Source of the DNA: Macrostomum hystrix
Lineage: Eukaryota > Platyhelminthes > Macrostomidae
Assembly: GCA_950097015.1 (NCBI GenBank)
Contig: CATNEN010000002.1
Location: 4,371,001 to 4,435,000, forward strand
Direction of reading: 5' to 3'
Length of the DNA stretch: 64,000 bases
Of the stretch, positions 1 through 11,500 are shown piece after piece. Below the pieces are notes generated by a model that made no database searches, was not told the origin of the DNA, and saw only the letters and a program-made list of their open reading frames with translations. Every line of letters starts with the position of its first letter. Positions within the stretch are counted from its first letter, which is position 1. The position numbers and the translations under genes are program-made.

Positions 1-25
1 TTAAGGATTAAATATACAAGCTTAA

Positions 26-1858
26 TTAAATTTCATTGCTTAAAACTTTATGCCCACTTGCCCTGTCCAAGAATATCAGACGAAGCGCGGGTGAGCTGCC
101 GAGCAGTTTGCCGAACTCAAGACTGATGCGCAGCACATCTCCGTTAGTAACGGCGGCAACTAGCGACGCTACAATCCCAAACTGTTCATTAAGAGCGCAG
201 CCGACAATCTTGCCGTCCTGAGCTTCCATTCGCATTGGCTTCAGATCTACCAGCATCGACAGCGCGGCTGCCTTGGCCTCTTCGAAGCTCATCTCCGGTC
301 CAAGCGGAGGGCACGCGATGCCTCTGCTGATGGAGTACTCGAACGGCTCGACTGCTTCGTCCAGCGACTTGCCGACCCTGAAATGGGCCAGCGCTCTCAG
401 CCACTCTCTGCTGACCTTGGCGCAGTCGGGAACTTGAGAAATCGGAACCAACAGTTCGTCGAGATGCTCGTCAGCTGAAGTGCCGGAGAAACGCTTCATC
501 ACTTCCGCATGGGCGTCTAGCACTGTGTGGAAGGCACGCATGACCTGCTTCTCATCGTGACTGGACTCGTGCATCTCGACCAGTAGGAGAAGACCGAAGA
601 TGGTGTGAAACTGCACCGAGGTGACCGCGACCTCTGAGAGCGAGTCCATGAAGACTGTCAGCTCATTGTTCAGGTTCTGAATGACATCATTGACTTGTTG
701 AATTATCTCTGACTTCGGTTTGTGATTCTTCTTGAAGTACACAGCCGCATCGCGAAGAAAGAAGTGCTTCATGCACACGTCTTCTAAGTCTGAGCTCTCC
801 ATCATTTCGACAAACATTTGTAGCGACTTGCGAACGAGAGCCAACAAGTTCTCCGGCTTCCAGTCGTCTTCAGGCGTCTCATCAAGCATGTAGAACAGCA
901 GGTTCTTAGCTATGAACGTTTTCGGACCGGCGACTCGCTTGCTGATGACCTTCTTGATGAGGAACTTCATGATGATGAAAAACTGGCCTTGGATTGTGTT
1001 GAGATTTCTCAACAGAGCTCTCTCCAGCAGAGAAGTGCTCACTCGCATGCGGCTTCCCTGATCGACGTTCGGAGGCGACGCCGCGACTACGTGGCACCTC
1101 GGAGTCTCACCGTTGACCTCGTCGTTGAGGATCTGCAAGATGTGCTGCTGAATGTGAGAGAAGTGACCATTGCGGTTCTTGTAGCCCGTCTGCAGCAGCT
1201 CGATGGGCGGGTATCGGCAGCAGGAGAGGGCGACGATGATGTCGAAGGCGCTGAAGACGCTCACGTTTACGTCGCTCAACGGAATGTTCGGTGCCTTAGC
1301 TGTTGCGTAATATAACATAAGGGTTTATTAAACGTATGCCGACGGTTAAAAATACGTTTTTAAGCTACGTGCGACTTAGCTACGCCTAGATGTCGCATTG
1401 CCTCTCTTGTTTGGGTGGGGGGGCTAGACCTAAAATTACCAATATCAAGGTAAGCTTGAGGTTTGCTCACCCTGGCTAGATAAACAAGCGTGGCCATCCT
1501 TGTACGTCGTAAGCTGGTGCTCGACCTGACAGTTCCGCTGTTCTGTCAATTCGTTAGTTAGATGAAACCGCTTCTTCTGAGCTGGAAGCGAAATAAATGT
1601 GACGTCAATGTCGCTGCTCTCTTCCACGCTTCCATCCAGTTGGCTCAGCGAGCTGCCCCATCCGTCCGAGTAGCTGCCGAACACGTGCAGATTGTCAGTT
1701 TTGACCAGAACCCGAAAGCCCTCTTCAAACACGTCGGCCATCCCTGCTTGAATCCGCGCATTTTCTGTAGTGAATCCAACTCGCAGCATCTTCTGAGACA
1801 GTCGAGCGCTGAATAACTTCTCGGCCCCGCAAGCTGCATTACTGGGGCTGCTATTCAT
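26..1858 (-). CDS. Mab-21 domain / cGAS-like nucleotidyltransferase, 2 exons, 553 aa
   Basis: Two exons, 1858-1471 and 1299-26, join across a 171 bp intron (donor GTGAGC, acceptor ACAG). Exon 1 leaves one base (G) and exon 2 supplies CT, so the frame is kept. The ATG at 1858 gives about 60 residues before the nucleotidyltransferase core. That core has a Gly-Ser motif at residues 61-62 (VFGSYSDGW) and a D-x-D pair at about 83-85 (SDIDVTFI). A likely third acid lies early in exon 2 (FDIIVAL), followed by the YPP motif usual in Mab-21 proteins. The C-terminal helical domain follows: a RMRVSTSLLE block, then QGQFFIIMKFLIKK and a KNLLFYMLDET/W segment. By family knowledge such proteins either make cyclic dinucleotides after sensing nucleic acid (cGLRs) or are developmental Mab-21 factors without known catalysis. 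The retained acids favour an enzyme, but ligand and product cannot be read from sequence. The stop is 26 bases from the window edge, so the 3' UTR is not seen. Confidence 0.85.
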
Positions 1859-3204
1859 CAGAGCTGCTCTACCACCTCAGTGCGGGTGCTTATGGTTTGT
1901 TCGCTAGCTAATGTACCGAATTTTTCGCTAAGAAACCTTCTAGTAGGAGTGTTCGTTTTTGTCTAGTCATCAGTCGTTAAATAGGGGCGACTATGTGACG
2001 CAGCCAAGTTTTCTCATAACTTTATGTGAGCATTAGGTGGGGTACGTTCTGCTTTAGATAGCGATGCTTTGGTTCAAAAATAGTGCTAGCGTTTCAACGC
2101 AGCTACCGTCGACTTCTGAAAAGGTCTCTCTCAGTGTGACTATGGCCCTATTTTCGTTTAATAGCGATTAATCATAAATTCAGCCCACAATGAGATAAAG
2201 AGAAACAAGGCCAGTTGAAATACGTAGGTATACCCTGCCTTCTTTCTTGATGCAACCTGTCCGACTCCTGAGCACACACGCACACGGATACCGTAGACAG
2301 GTGCATGAACATAGCACACCTAAGGTACACCTAAGGTCTTAAGGTGGTCGGTGTTGTGTGACGAATAAGTTTTAGTCCATTCTGAGTACAATACCGAAGG
2401 AATGATTCTGGCATTATAAGTGTTACTTTAAAGCCAAATTTACAACCGAGTTAGACAAAGAAGAGAGGCGAGTTTTTTCTATTCAATCTTTAAGCCCTAA
2501 GCACTTACTGAAAGCAAAGCTTTAGTAGTTCATTTATATTTTTTGCGTTCAACTTGCAATTATTAGCAAAAATAAATACATAAACTACTCACAAGGCGTT
2601 AGAGTAGTATGCTCAGTATAGGGGGCTAATATTATATTTGTTAAAAAAATAATAAGAAACTGAATTTCGCAATGATTTGGGCTTAAACAAGAACTAGCTA
2701 AGCGAAGTCTGGTGGCACTATAGACGAATTGTGTACAATCAAAGGGCGGGTATTGTAAACGCATTCAGGATTTGAAGTTCAAATATGACTCTTGCTCGGT
2801 TAATTCCTTGCGAATATTGGATTTCAAATGAAATCGACACTCGCGATCCTCTGATCCACAATGTCGGAATCAAAGTCCCTCGTTTGAAGATAAAGATCTG
2901 AAATCCGAAGGCAAGCTAAATACATGAGATGATAATCCGTAAACTAATGATAAGTCCATAAAAAGGAACAATTCTTTCGACAAGGGATAAATCCTCAAAC
3001 AATGTGACGTTTGTAGTTACAAAACGCTGTCCCGATAAAAATATAATTTTATTACGGTTCAAGACATTAAACACATAAAAAAGAGAAGTTTATATAAAAG
3101 AAAGTAGCACAATTGCAATCGCGAAATTATTAACTGGTAATGAGCTAATATCTTTTAAAACGAGTTCGAAAAATACACAACTGATACAGAGTGGCGGCGC
3201 TGGG
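1859..3204. other. Intergenic stretch upstream of the Mab-21-like gene
   Basis: AT-rich DNA with no ORF of recognisable content and no tandem array. It must hold the minus-strand promoter of the Mab-21-like gene, but I see no convincing TATA box or initiator. Confidence 0.5.
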
Positions 3205-3314
3205 AACAGCAGCAAAAACAGCAGTGAAAGTAGAGACATCATCATCATCAGCAGCATCAGCAACAACAACAACAGCATCAGCAGCAGCAGCAGCAACTGT
3301 GGCAGTAGAGACAG

Positions 3315-3346
<32 letters not shown>

Positions 3347-3356
3347 GTAGAGACAG

Positions 3357-3388
<32 letters not shown>

Positions 3389-3398
3389 GTAGAGACAG

Positions 3399-3430
<32 letters not shown>

Positions 3431-3704
3431 GTAGAGACAGCAGCAGCAGCAGCAGCAGCAGAAGCAGCTGTGGCAGTAGAGACAGCAGCAGCAGCTGTGG
3501 CAGTAGAGACAGCAGCAGCAGCTGTGGCAGTAGAGACAGCAGCAGCAGCTGTGGTAGTAGACAGCAGCAGCAGCAGCAGCAGCAGAAGCAGCTGTGGCAG
3601 TAGAGACAGCAGCAGCAGCTGTGGTAGTAGAGACAGCAGCAGCAGCAGCAGCAGCAGAAGCAGCTGTGGCAGTAGAGACAGCAGCAGCAGCTGTGGTAGT
3701 AGAG

Positions 3705-3737
<33 letters not shown>

Positions 3738-4049
3738 GCTGTGGCAGTAGAGACAGCAGCAGCAGCATCTGTGGCAGTAGAGACAGCAGCAGCAGCTGTG
3801 GCAGTAGAGACAGCAGAAGCAGCTGTGGCAGTAGAGACAGCAGCAGCAGCATCTGTGGCAGTAGAGACAGCAGCAGCAGCTGTGGCAGTAGAGACAGCAG
3901 AAGCAGCTGTGGCAGTAGAGACAGCAGCAGCAGCATCTGTGGCAGTAGAGACAGCAGCAGCAGCTGTGGTAGTAGAGACAGCAGCAGCAGCAGCAGCAGC
4001 AGAAGCAGCTGTGGCAGTAGAGACAGCAGCAGCAGCTGTGGTAGTAGAG

Positions 4050-4088
<39 letters not shown>

Positions 4089-4345
4089 GCTGTGGCAGTA
4101 GAGACAGCAGCAGCAGCATCTGTGGCAGTAGAGACAGCAGCAGCAGCTGTGGCAGTAGAGACAGCAGAAGCAGCTGTGGCAGTAGAGACAGCAGCAGCAG
4201 CATCTGTGGCAGTAGAGACAGCAGCAGAAGCAGCTGTGGCAGTAGAGACAGGAACAGCAGCAGCACCATCAAAAACAGCAGCCGTAACGACAGCATCAAT
4301 TGAAGCAGCGTTTCCGGCAGCGAGGCAGGTGAAGCAACAACAGCA
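3205..4345. repeat. CAG-rich compound minisatellite
   Basis: Blocks of (CAG)n alternate with short GTGGCAGTAGAGA-type links, giving a variable unit of roughly 24-36 bp. It is open in several frames on both strands because every unit is a multiple of three. Those frames read only poly-Ala/Val, poly-Ser/Arg or poly-Leu, and none has gene-like content. It lies between RASA1 and the Mab-21-like gene. Confidence 0.9.
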
Positions 4346-4871
4346 GCAGCAGTGGCAACAAAACATCAGAAGTGCAAATTGAGTGAGTCTGGGGGGCTAG
4401 CTATACAGAATCAATCAAATCTGACGCTTTATAGAATTCGTGAGCAATGCGGGGTTGAGCAAAATTGATCAACAACTGCGCACCGTTAGTTACCAGGAAG
4501 CCATTGGCAGCATTGACTACATGAGACTGAATGGTGAGAAATATTGAGACATGTTGGGACTGGGAAGAACACTAGTAGGTGAGACTGTCAAGCGGGCTTA
4601 GACAGTGTCAATGATGAAGCTATAAGGCATGCTTCATCTTAAGGCAAGCTTTAAGATTCATAAAACTGAGAAAAACAAACGGAAGAAAACAATTAGCAGT
4701 TCCGGTGATGGACGGATAGCTGGGCGATGAGCAATTCATTGGACAAAGTCTAGACGCAGCTGGTGAGACTATACGGAAGACGAAACATGCAGAAAACTCA
4801 GGTGAGATGTGGGGAAAATAGTGACAGGCCAGAGAGATTTTTTTAAAGAGAGCTCAACTGCAGGAAATACT
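4346..4871. other. Intergenic, nothing recognised
   Basis: Unique-looking sequence between the CAG array and the first SINE. No ORF longer than about 60 codons and no repeat structure is visible. Confidence 0.5.
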
Positions 4872-5155
4872 TATTGCGTTTGCCTATTGCACCAAGGTCC
4901 CTGAGCTCAAGGTCTCGCGGTGCGGCAACAAGCGGCTTGTCGTGCAACTCACTCCTTTGAGTGCCAACCTTCAAGGCACAGTGAGAGTGCACACTGCCTG
5001 ACGATGTGAAAGTCAGGGTGGATGTACACACCTGTGTGAGCATGTGCTCAGGAGTCAGCGAAATGGGCAGAATTGCCTCCTCGCTGGCTGCTGGTCTAGT
5101 GTCGCTAAATGATGTGCCATTGACTGCAGACTAATTTTTAACTTTATTATTAACA
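4872..5155 (+). mobile_element. SINE family 1, copy A (5' truncated)
   Basis: Shares with the other family-1 copies the block CACCAAGGTCCCTGAGCTC, the AAGGCACAGTGAGAGTG and GATGTACACACCTGTGTG segments, the GCTCAGGAGTCAGCGAAATG segment and a TTATTATTA-type tail. The tRNA-like head is shortened or degenerate here. It lies just 3' of the RASA1 stop codon. Confidence 0.85.
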
Positions 5156-5279
5156 GGCCAAGCAAGTGTATTGCAGAAGAAACAGAAGATACTAAACATG
5201 CTGAGATAACAGACGTGCTATGAGAGAATGAAAATGCGAGACACACCAGGTGAGATATGGGAGCCGGAGCCGGTGAGCA

Positions 5280-5555
5280 TTAGTCTGTCACAGTACCCAG
5301 CTTGGTAGAGAGAAACTCGGTGGCGCTAATCAGCTTCTTGAGGCTTTGGCTGCGGTTCTCGGCCTGCAGCTTGCGCAGATCGTCCAGATGCCGGGCGCAG
5401 AAGTCATGCAGGCTGGCCAGCTCGGAGGTCAGGCTGATGTTCTGGCAGTCCGGGCTGCTTGAAGAGGCCGGTGGCGCAGCCGAAGCGGCCGAGGAGGCGT
5501 CGCTGTTGCCGACGCTGGTGGAACGCGGTGAGACAGGTGGCCCGGGCGCTGCGGT
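5280..5555 (-). CDS. RASA1: RASA1 exon 10: C-terminal region
   Basis: The acceptor GTTGCCAG precedes 91 codons and a TAA stop. A Ser/Ala/Pro-rich linker is followed by a helical tail (SELASLHDFCARHLDDLRKL, then SLKKLISATEFL) that matches the end of vertebrate p120 RasGAP. Phase 0 entry. Confidence 0.88.
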   Translation of the reverse strand, partial: TAAPGPPVSPRSTSVGNSDASSAASAAPPASSSSPDCQNISLTSELASLHDFCARHLDDLRKLQAENRSQSLKKLISATEFLSTKLGTVTD

Positions 5556-8500
5556 CTGGCAACGACAAATGAGTTATGAAAAATGACAAAACTGCTTAAT
5601 AGAATTAAATTAAACCCTATGTGGGGATAAGATCCTTAATCTTCGGATAAGAACCCCAACCTAGGGATTCTCATCCTGGGATTAGATCCCTAATCTGGGG
5701 ATAAGATCCTCAATCTGGGGATAAGATCCTCAACCTAGGGATTAGATCCTCAACCTGGGATAAGATCCTTAATCTGAGGGACAAGATGTTTAATCCGGGG
5801 ATAAGATCCACGATGTGAGGATAAGTGTTGTGTGCTAATTAAGCGATGCTTGTTAAGCATAGTAGGTGCTTTATTAATGGTTAGGTGGTGCAGCAAGTTT
5901 GTGTGACAAGTTCGACCCCTGGCAACGCTGGAGCTCCAGCGCTGTTATTCCACTTTGGTGGACATTTTGAGAGCTGCACATTCAACCTAAAGTGAGCTGC
6001 CTGAGTTCTTATAAGAGCACGAGTAAGTGACATTTCTACTTGACAATGCCACACACAGTCATCTGGAGTATGCCGTGCAAACTGCTATGAAAATGTTGTC
6101 GCCGTTAATATTTCGTAAACACCAACAACAATCCCCTTGTTGTACCGTTAATTCTTACTACGTTTTGAGCTCAAATAAATGCACTCTAAGTTTGCGTGCT
6201 GATAACGGTCATTGACGCACGCATTTTAGGCCGTTGATGCACGCTGTCTATGGTAAAATCTAGCATTGACGTGGCACGCTGAGACTGCCTATTGTTTGAT
6301 AATGTTACTTAGAGCTTAAGAACGAGGTTTTATAATTTCGTCAAGAGTATTTGGGGCATAGACAAAATCCTAATAAACAGCAGTGAAAGATTGAGGGCAA
6401 CAACCAATAAATAAGAATAATTTGAGTTGGGCTCATATCGCAACAATAAGATCATTAATCAGGGGATAGATACTAAAATTCTGTGGATAACCTAACGGAA
6501 ACATTGTGTCTTTGAGCACGACACCCATAGCTACAGCTCAGCCAGCTTTAAGGATGGGTAAAATGATCAGCTGGGTCACGAATTCGGGTGGGTGTCGCGG
6601 CCTACTACCCAGTCCATGGACTGAAAATCTGTACGCACCAGGCAGGCATTAAGCTTCAGGAACAAATCGGAATTGTCGCACACAAACGGCTTGACTCGTT
6701 CCATGCAGGCCTCGCGAAAGCTGCGCGACTGATTGGCGAACAGCTGCAGGGCCTTGGCGGCCAGCTGCAGCGAGCGCATGACCTGCGGACTGGCGTCCTG
6801 GTGCAGCTGCGGACCGAACACCAGCCGGAATTTCGTCGTCAAAGCCGGGCAGAACAGGCGCAGAAAGAAGAAGGCGGAGAGCACCCTGGCTGTGGCCTGG
6901 GGAAACCGCCGGGTGGTCTCCAACTGACAGGCAGAGCTCACGCGAAGCAGCACGGAGGGACAGCCGCAAGACTGGCAGTGCTGCAGGGTTCGCCGCATGC
7001 AGGTCAGCAGCAGCTCGTTCAATCTGGCCGCGTTTTTAGCGGCCGCTGCCTCCGCCTCCTCCTGGTCGTTGAGCTCGCCGCTGGAGTGCAACAGCCGGTC
7101 GACCTTCAGCTCCAGGTTGGCGTTTGCTCGCACGATCTGAATGTTGGTTTTTGAAATTTGATAATTTATTATGAGATACCACAGATAGTACCTCACAGAG
7201 ATCCTCATATGAAATTTTCGATTTCCAACATTTTGATATCCCAAAACAGCCTTGACTTTTCGATAGCTCAAACAACTCTAAAGCTAATACTAATTTTTGA
7301 ATACCTAAAAATCAATGCATATACCATATAAAAATTATCTTAAAATTAACCGCTGACTTCTACCTGAATGCCTGATACACGACTACCGACTCGCTATCCC
7401 AAAATATCCCAAACTACCGACTCGACATCCCAAAATATCCCAAACTACCGACTCGATATCCCAAAATATCCCAAACTACCGACTCGACATCCCAAAATAT
7501 CCCAAACTACCGACTCGATATTCAAACATCCTAAAAACATACTCGATATCCTAAAAAGATCCCTAACTACCTATTCAAAATCCCAAAAGATTCCTACTTA
7601 CCTACTCGATATCCCAAACAATTTTTTCGATGTCCAAAACTACCGACTCAATATCCCAAAATATCCCAAACTACCGACTCAATATCCCAAAATATCACAA
7701 ACTACCAACTCAATATCCCAAAATATCCCAAACTACCGACTTAATATCCCAAAATATCACAAACTACCGACTTAATATCCCAAAATATCACAAACTACCG
7801 ACTCAATATCCCAAAATATCACAAACTACCGACTCAATATCCCAAAATATCACAAACTACCGACTCGATATCCCAAAATATCACAAACTACCGACTTAAT
7901 ATCCCAAAATATCACAAACTACCGACTCAATATCCCAAAATATCACAAACTACCGACTCGATATCCCAAAATATCACAAACTACCGACTTAATATCCCAA
8001 AATATCACAAACTACCGACTCAATATCCCAAAATATCACAAACTACCGACTCAATATCCCAAAATATCACAAACTACCGACTCGATATCCCAAAATATCA
8101 CAAACTACCGACTCAATATCCCAAAATATCACAAACTACCGACTCGATATCCCAAAATATCACAAACTACCGACTCAATATCCCAAAATATCACAAACTA
8201 CCGACTCAATATCCCAAAATATCACAAACTACCGACTCAATATCCCAAAATATCACAAACTACCGACTCAATATCCCAAAATATCACAAACTACCGACTC
8301 GATATCCTAAAATATCCCAAAATATCCCAAACTACCGACTCAATATCCCAAAATATCACAAACTACCGACTCGATATCCTAAAATATCACAAACTACCGA
8401 CTCAACATCCCAAAATATCACAAACTACCGACTCAACATCCCAAAATATCACAAACTACCGACTCAATATCCCAAAATATCACAAACTACCGACTCGATA

Positions 8501-11500
8501 TCCTAAAATATCACAAACTACCGACTCGATATCCTAAAATATCACAAACTACCGACTCAATATCCCAAAATATCACAAACTACCGACTCAACATCCCAAA
8601 ATATCACAAACTACCGACTCAATATCCCAAAATATCACAAACTACCGACTCGATATCCTAAAATATCACAAACTACCGACTCGATATCCTAAAATATCAC
8701 AAACTACCGACTCGATATCCTAAAATATCACAAACTACCGACTCGATATCCTAAAATATCCCAAAATATCCCAAACTACCGACTCAATATCCCAAAATAT
8801 CACAAACTACCGACTCAACATCCCAAAATATCACAAACTACCGACTCAATATCCCAAAATATCACAAACTACCGACTCGATATCCTAAAATATCACAAAC
8901 TACCGACTCGATATCCTAAAATATCACAAACTACCGACTCAATATCCCAAAATATCACAAACTACCGACTCAATATCCCAAAATATCACAAACTACCGAC
9001 TCAATATTCAAACATTCCTAAAAACATACTCGATATCCTAAAAAGATCCCTAACTACCTATTCAAAATCCCAAAAGATTCCTACTTACCTACTCGATATC
9101 CCAAAGATCTCTAACTAAAAAACATCCCCAAAATTCCTAACTTCTCGGTGTCACGATATCCTAAAAGATCGAATTTCCAATATCCCCATCCCGACAGATC
9201 CCACCGAGTACTCTCAATGAGCCAGACAGCTCACCTCGTGCACCATGTCCCCAAGACACTGTCGCACAAACTGCATCGGCTCCTCCGTAACTAGGTAGAC
9301 CTCCAGAGCAGCGGTGCCGATCGTGGTAGTGCGGAAGAGCACCCCCTCCGAGTCGTTGTTAACGGCTTGAATATCCCCTAGCAACAAGCTGGTGAGCAGT
9401 TCGGCGCCCCGATTGTGATAGGCGAACACCTTGTAGATGGCCCTAGCCAGGTAAGTGAGGTCCTCGGATTGGCAAACTCCTCCCAGGGTTCGCAGACAGT
9501 CGATAGAATCCTCGGCGGCGAGAACAATGTCCCTAATTGGTACGTATTCTTTGCTAGCCAGCAAGACTGCGTGGCCAACGCGGCGAACCGAGAAGCAGAG
9601 CTGGACCTTGTCGGAGCTCGCAGGCAGCTTGTAGTCGGCGGTGCGGCCCAGTTGAAGATCCGATACGGGGACGTCCAGCTTGACGACCTTGGTACTTTTG
9701 GCAGCCTTCACCAGGCTGAGGTGCAGGCTGATGGTGTGCACACATTCCGGGAAGAAGTCACTGCGAAATTAAGAAAAATGCGAAGGCGATAGTTGGTAAG
9801 TAGTAGTGTAAGGACATAGCAAGCATTTTTGTATTCGAAGCAAAATAAAATTAAAATAATCCATTTGTTACGATTATAGGAACCCTTACATACTCGTCTT
9901 GTATTACGTATTTTTTCCAAGATATAAATTTGAAAAAATTCCTGTTTCGTTAAATTAGTTTTCAAAAATGATAACTTTCATAATTTTAGTTTCTAAGAAA
10001 GCTACTTTTTTTATTATAAATTTCCAAGAATGCCAACTTGTAAGAATTGATCATTTATCGAGTTTTTTTTCTAAGGATGCTAACTTTAAAGTTTTTTCTT
10101 AATAAAGGATGGTGGCAGCGTGTAGCTTTGGAAAATACAATGTCCAAGAGTGGCTGTTACTTAAAACTATTATTTTTAATTGCGGCATCTTTTTACCTTT
10201 CAATAAAAAATTGTAATCTCTAAGAACTTTCTATTTTGAGAAAAATGTTATTCAGAATTCACAGCTTCATTGAAACTAGATTCCGAACATTTTTTTTAAA
10301 CAAAAACACTTTTTAAAAATTCTAAATTTCCAAGAAAACATGTTTCTTGGAAAAAAACTTTTTATTTCCAATAATGTCTGCTTAGATTAGATTCTATTTA
10401 ATGTTCCTAAACTCTAAGTGTGCAGCACCGGATCCACAGTGACTCACCTGACTCAGTCTCATAACAGTACAACAACCAGTCCAAGAACTGGGTCAAAGCC
10501 TGCAAGACTTGCCTGCCAGATTGTTAATAGGAAATCAAACCCGGATTCAGAAAGCGGAGAATTAAACATAATGCTCACAATACGCGATTGAACAACAACA
10601 TGAAGGAAACAGCAAAATGTACTTGATGACCCAACAACCGCCCACGCTGTTTAGTTTAGTTATGACACCGAATGTGGACACCAAGCAGATAAAGTATTTT
10701 GTGCAGATGGCTATAAAAGTATTTCACCTTCTGTACTTTTAATTTAGCATCTAATAATGGGGTCACATCTGCAGCTAACGGCACAGCCGCCGCTATTCCA
10801 CAGCGCTTCTAAAGACTAGGCTGCGTTCAGCTGCTCAGTCCATGGACTGGCGGGCGTCTTAGAATTCTGAGAATTTCAGGTAGTATTAGTATGAGAGTAA
10901 TAGGAGAAGGGATAGAAAATAGGAGCAAGGGTAGAAGAAAGGAGTAGGGGGTAGAAAAAGGAGCAGGGTAGAAAATAGGAGCAGGGGTAGAAATAAGGAG
11001 CAGGGGGTAGAAAATAGGAGCAGGGGTAGAAAATAGGTGCAGGGGTAGAAAAAAGGAGCAGGGGTAGAAAAAAGGAGTAGGGGGTAGAAAATAGCAGCAG
11101 GGGTAGAAAATAGGTGCAGGGGTAGAAAAAAGGAGTAGGGGGTAGAAAAAAGGAGCAGGGGTAGAAAAAAGGAGTAGGGAGTAGAAAATAGGAGCAGGGG
11201 TAGAAAATAGGTGCAGGGGTAGAAAAAAGGAGTAGGGGGTAGAAAATAGGAGCAGGGGTAGAAAAAAAGGAGCAGGGGTAGAAAATTGTATCAGGGGGTA
11301 GAAAAACAGTACTAACTAATATTCTGCTAAATTAATTAGTAGATCATAAAAATGATTAAAAAACTTATTGAGCATTGGATTAGAAGCTTAGTTTAAAAAA
11401 TGCTTTGATACTTCGAGACTAAAATATATTATCGCAAGCTGACATTAAATTGGCCCCGCTAAAAAATCTAGACGGAAAACAACTGGCTTCAAAGCCATTG

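Noticed and set aside
3191-4382. Several 260-384 codon ORFs through the CAG array on both strands
   Set aside because: Repeat units are multiples of three, so most frames stay open. Translations are poly-Ala/Val, Ser/Arg or Leu with no domain and overlap one another on both strands.
6588-7154. 188-codon plus-strand ORF opposite the RasGAP exon
   Set aside because: Shadow of the GC-rich minus-strand exon, which has clear RasGAP motifs.
7370-9110. CRISPR array
   Set aside because: Units are contiguous head to tail with no unique spacers, and the context is an animal gene intron. The same applies to the 14.3, 16.7 and 51.5 kb arrays.
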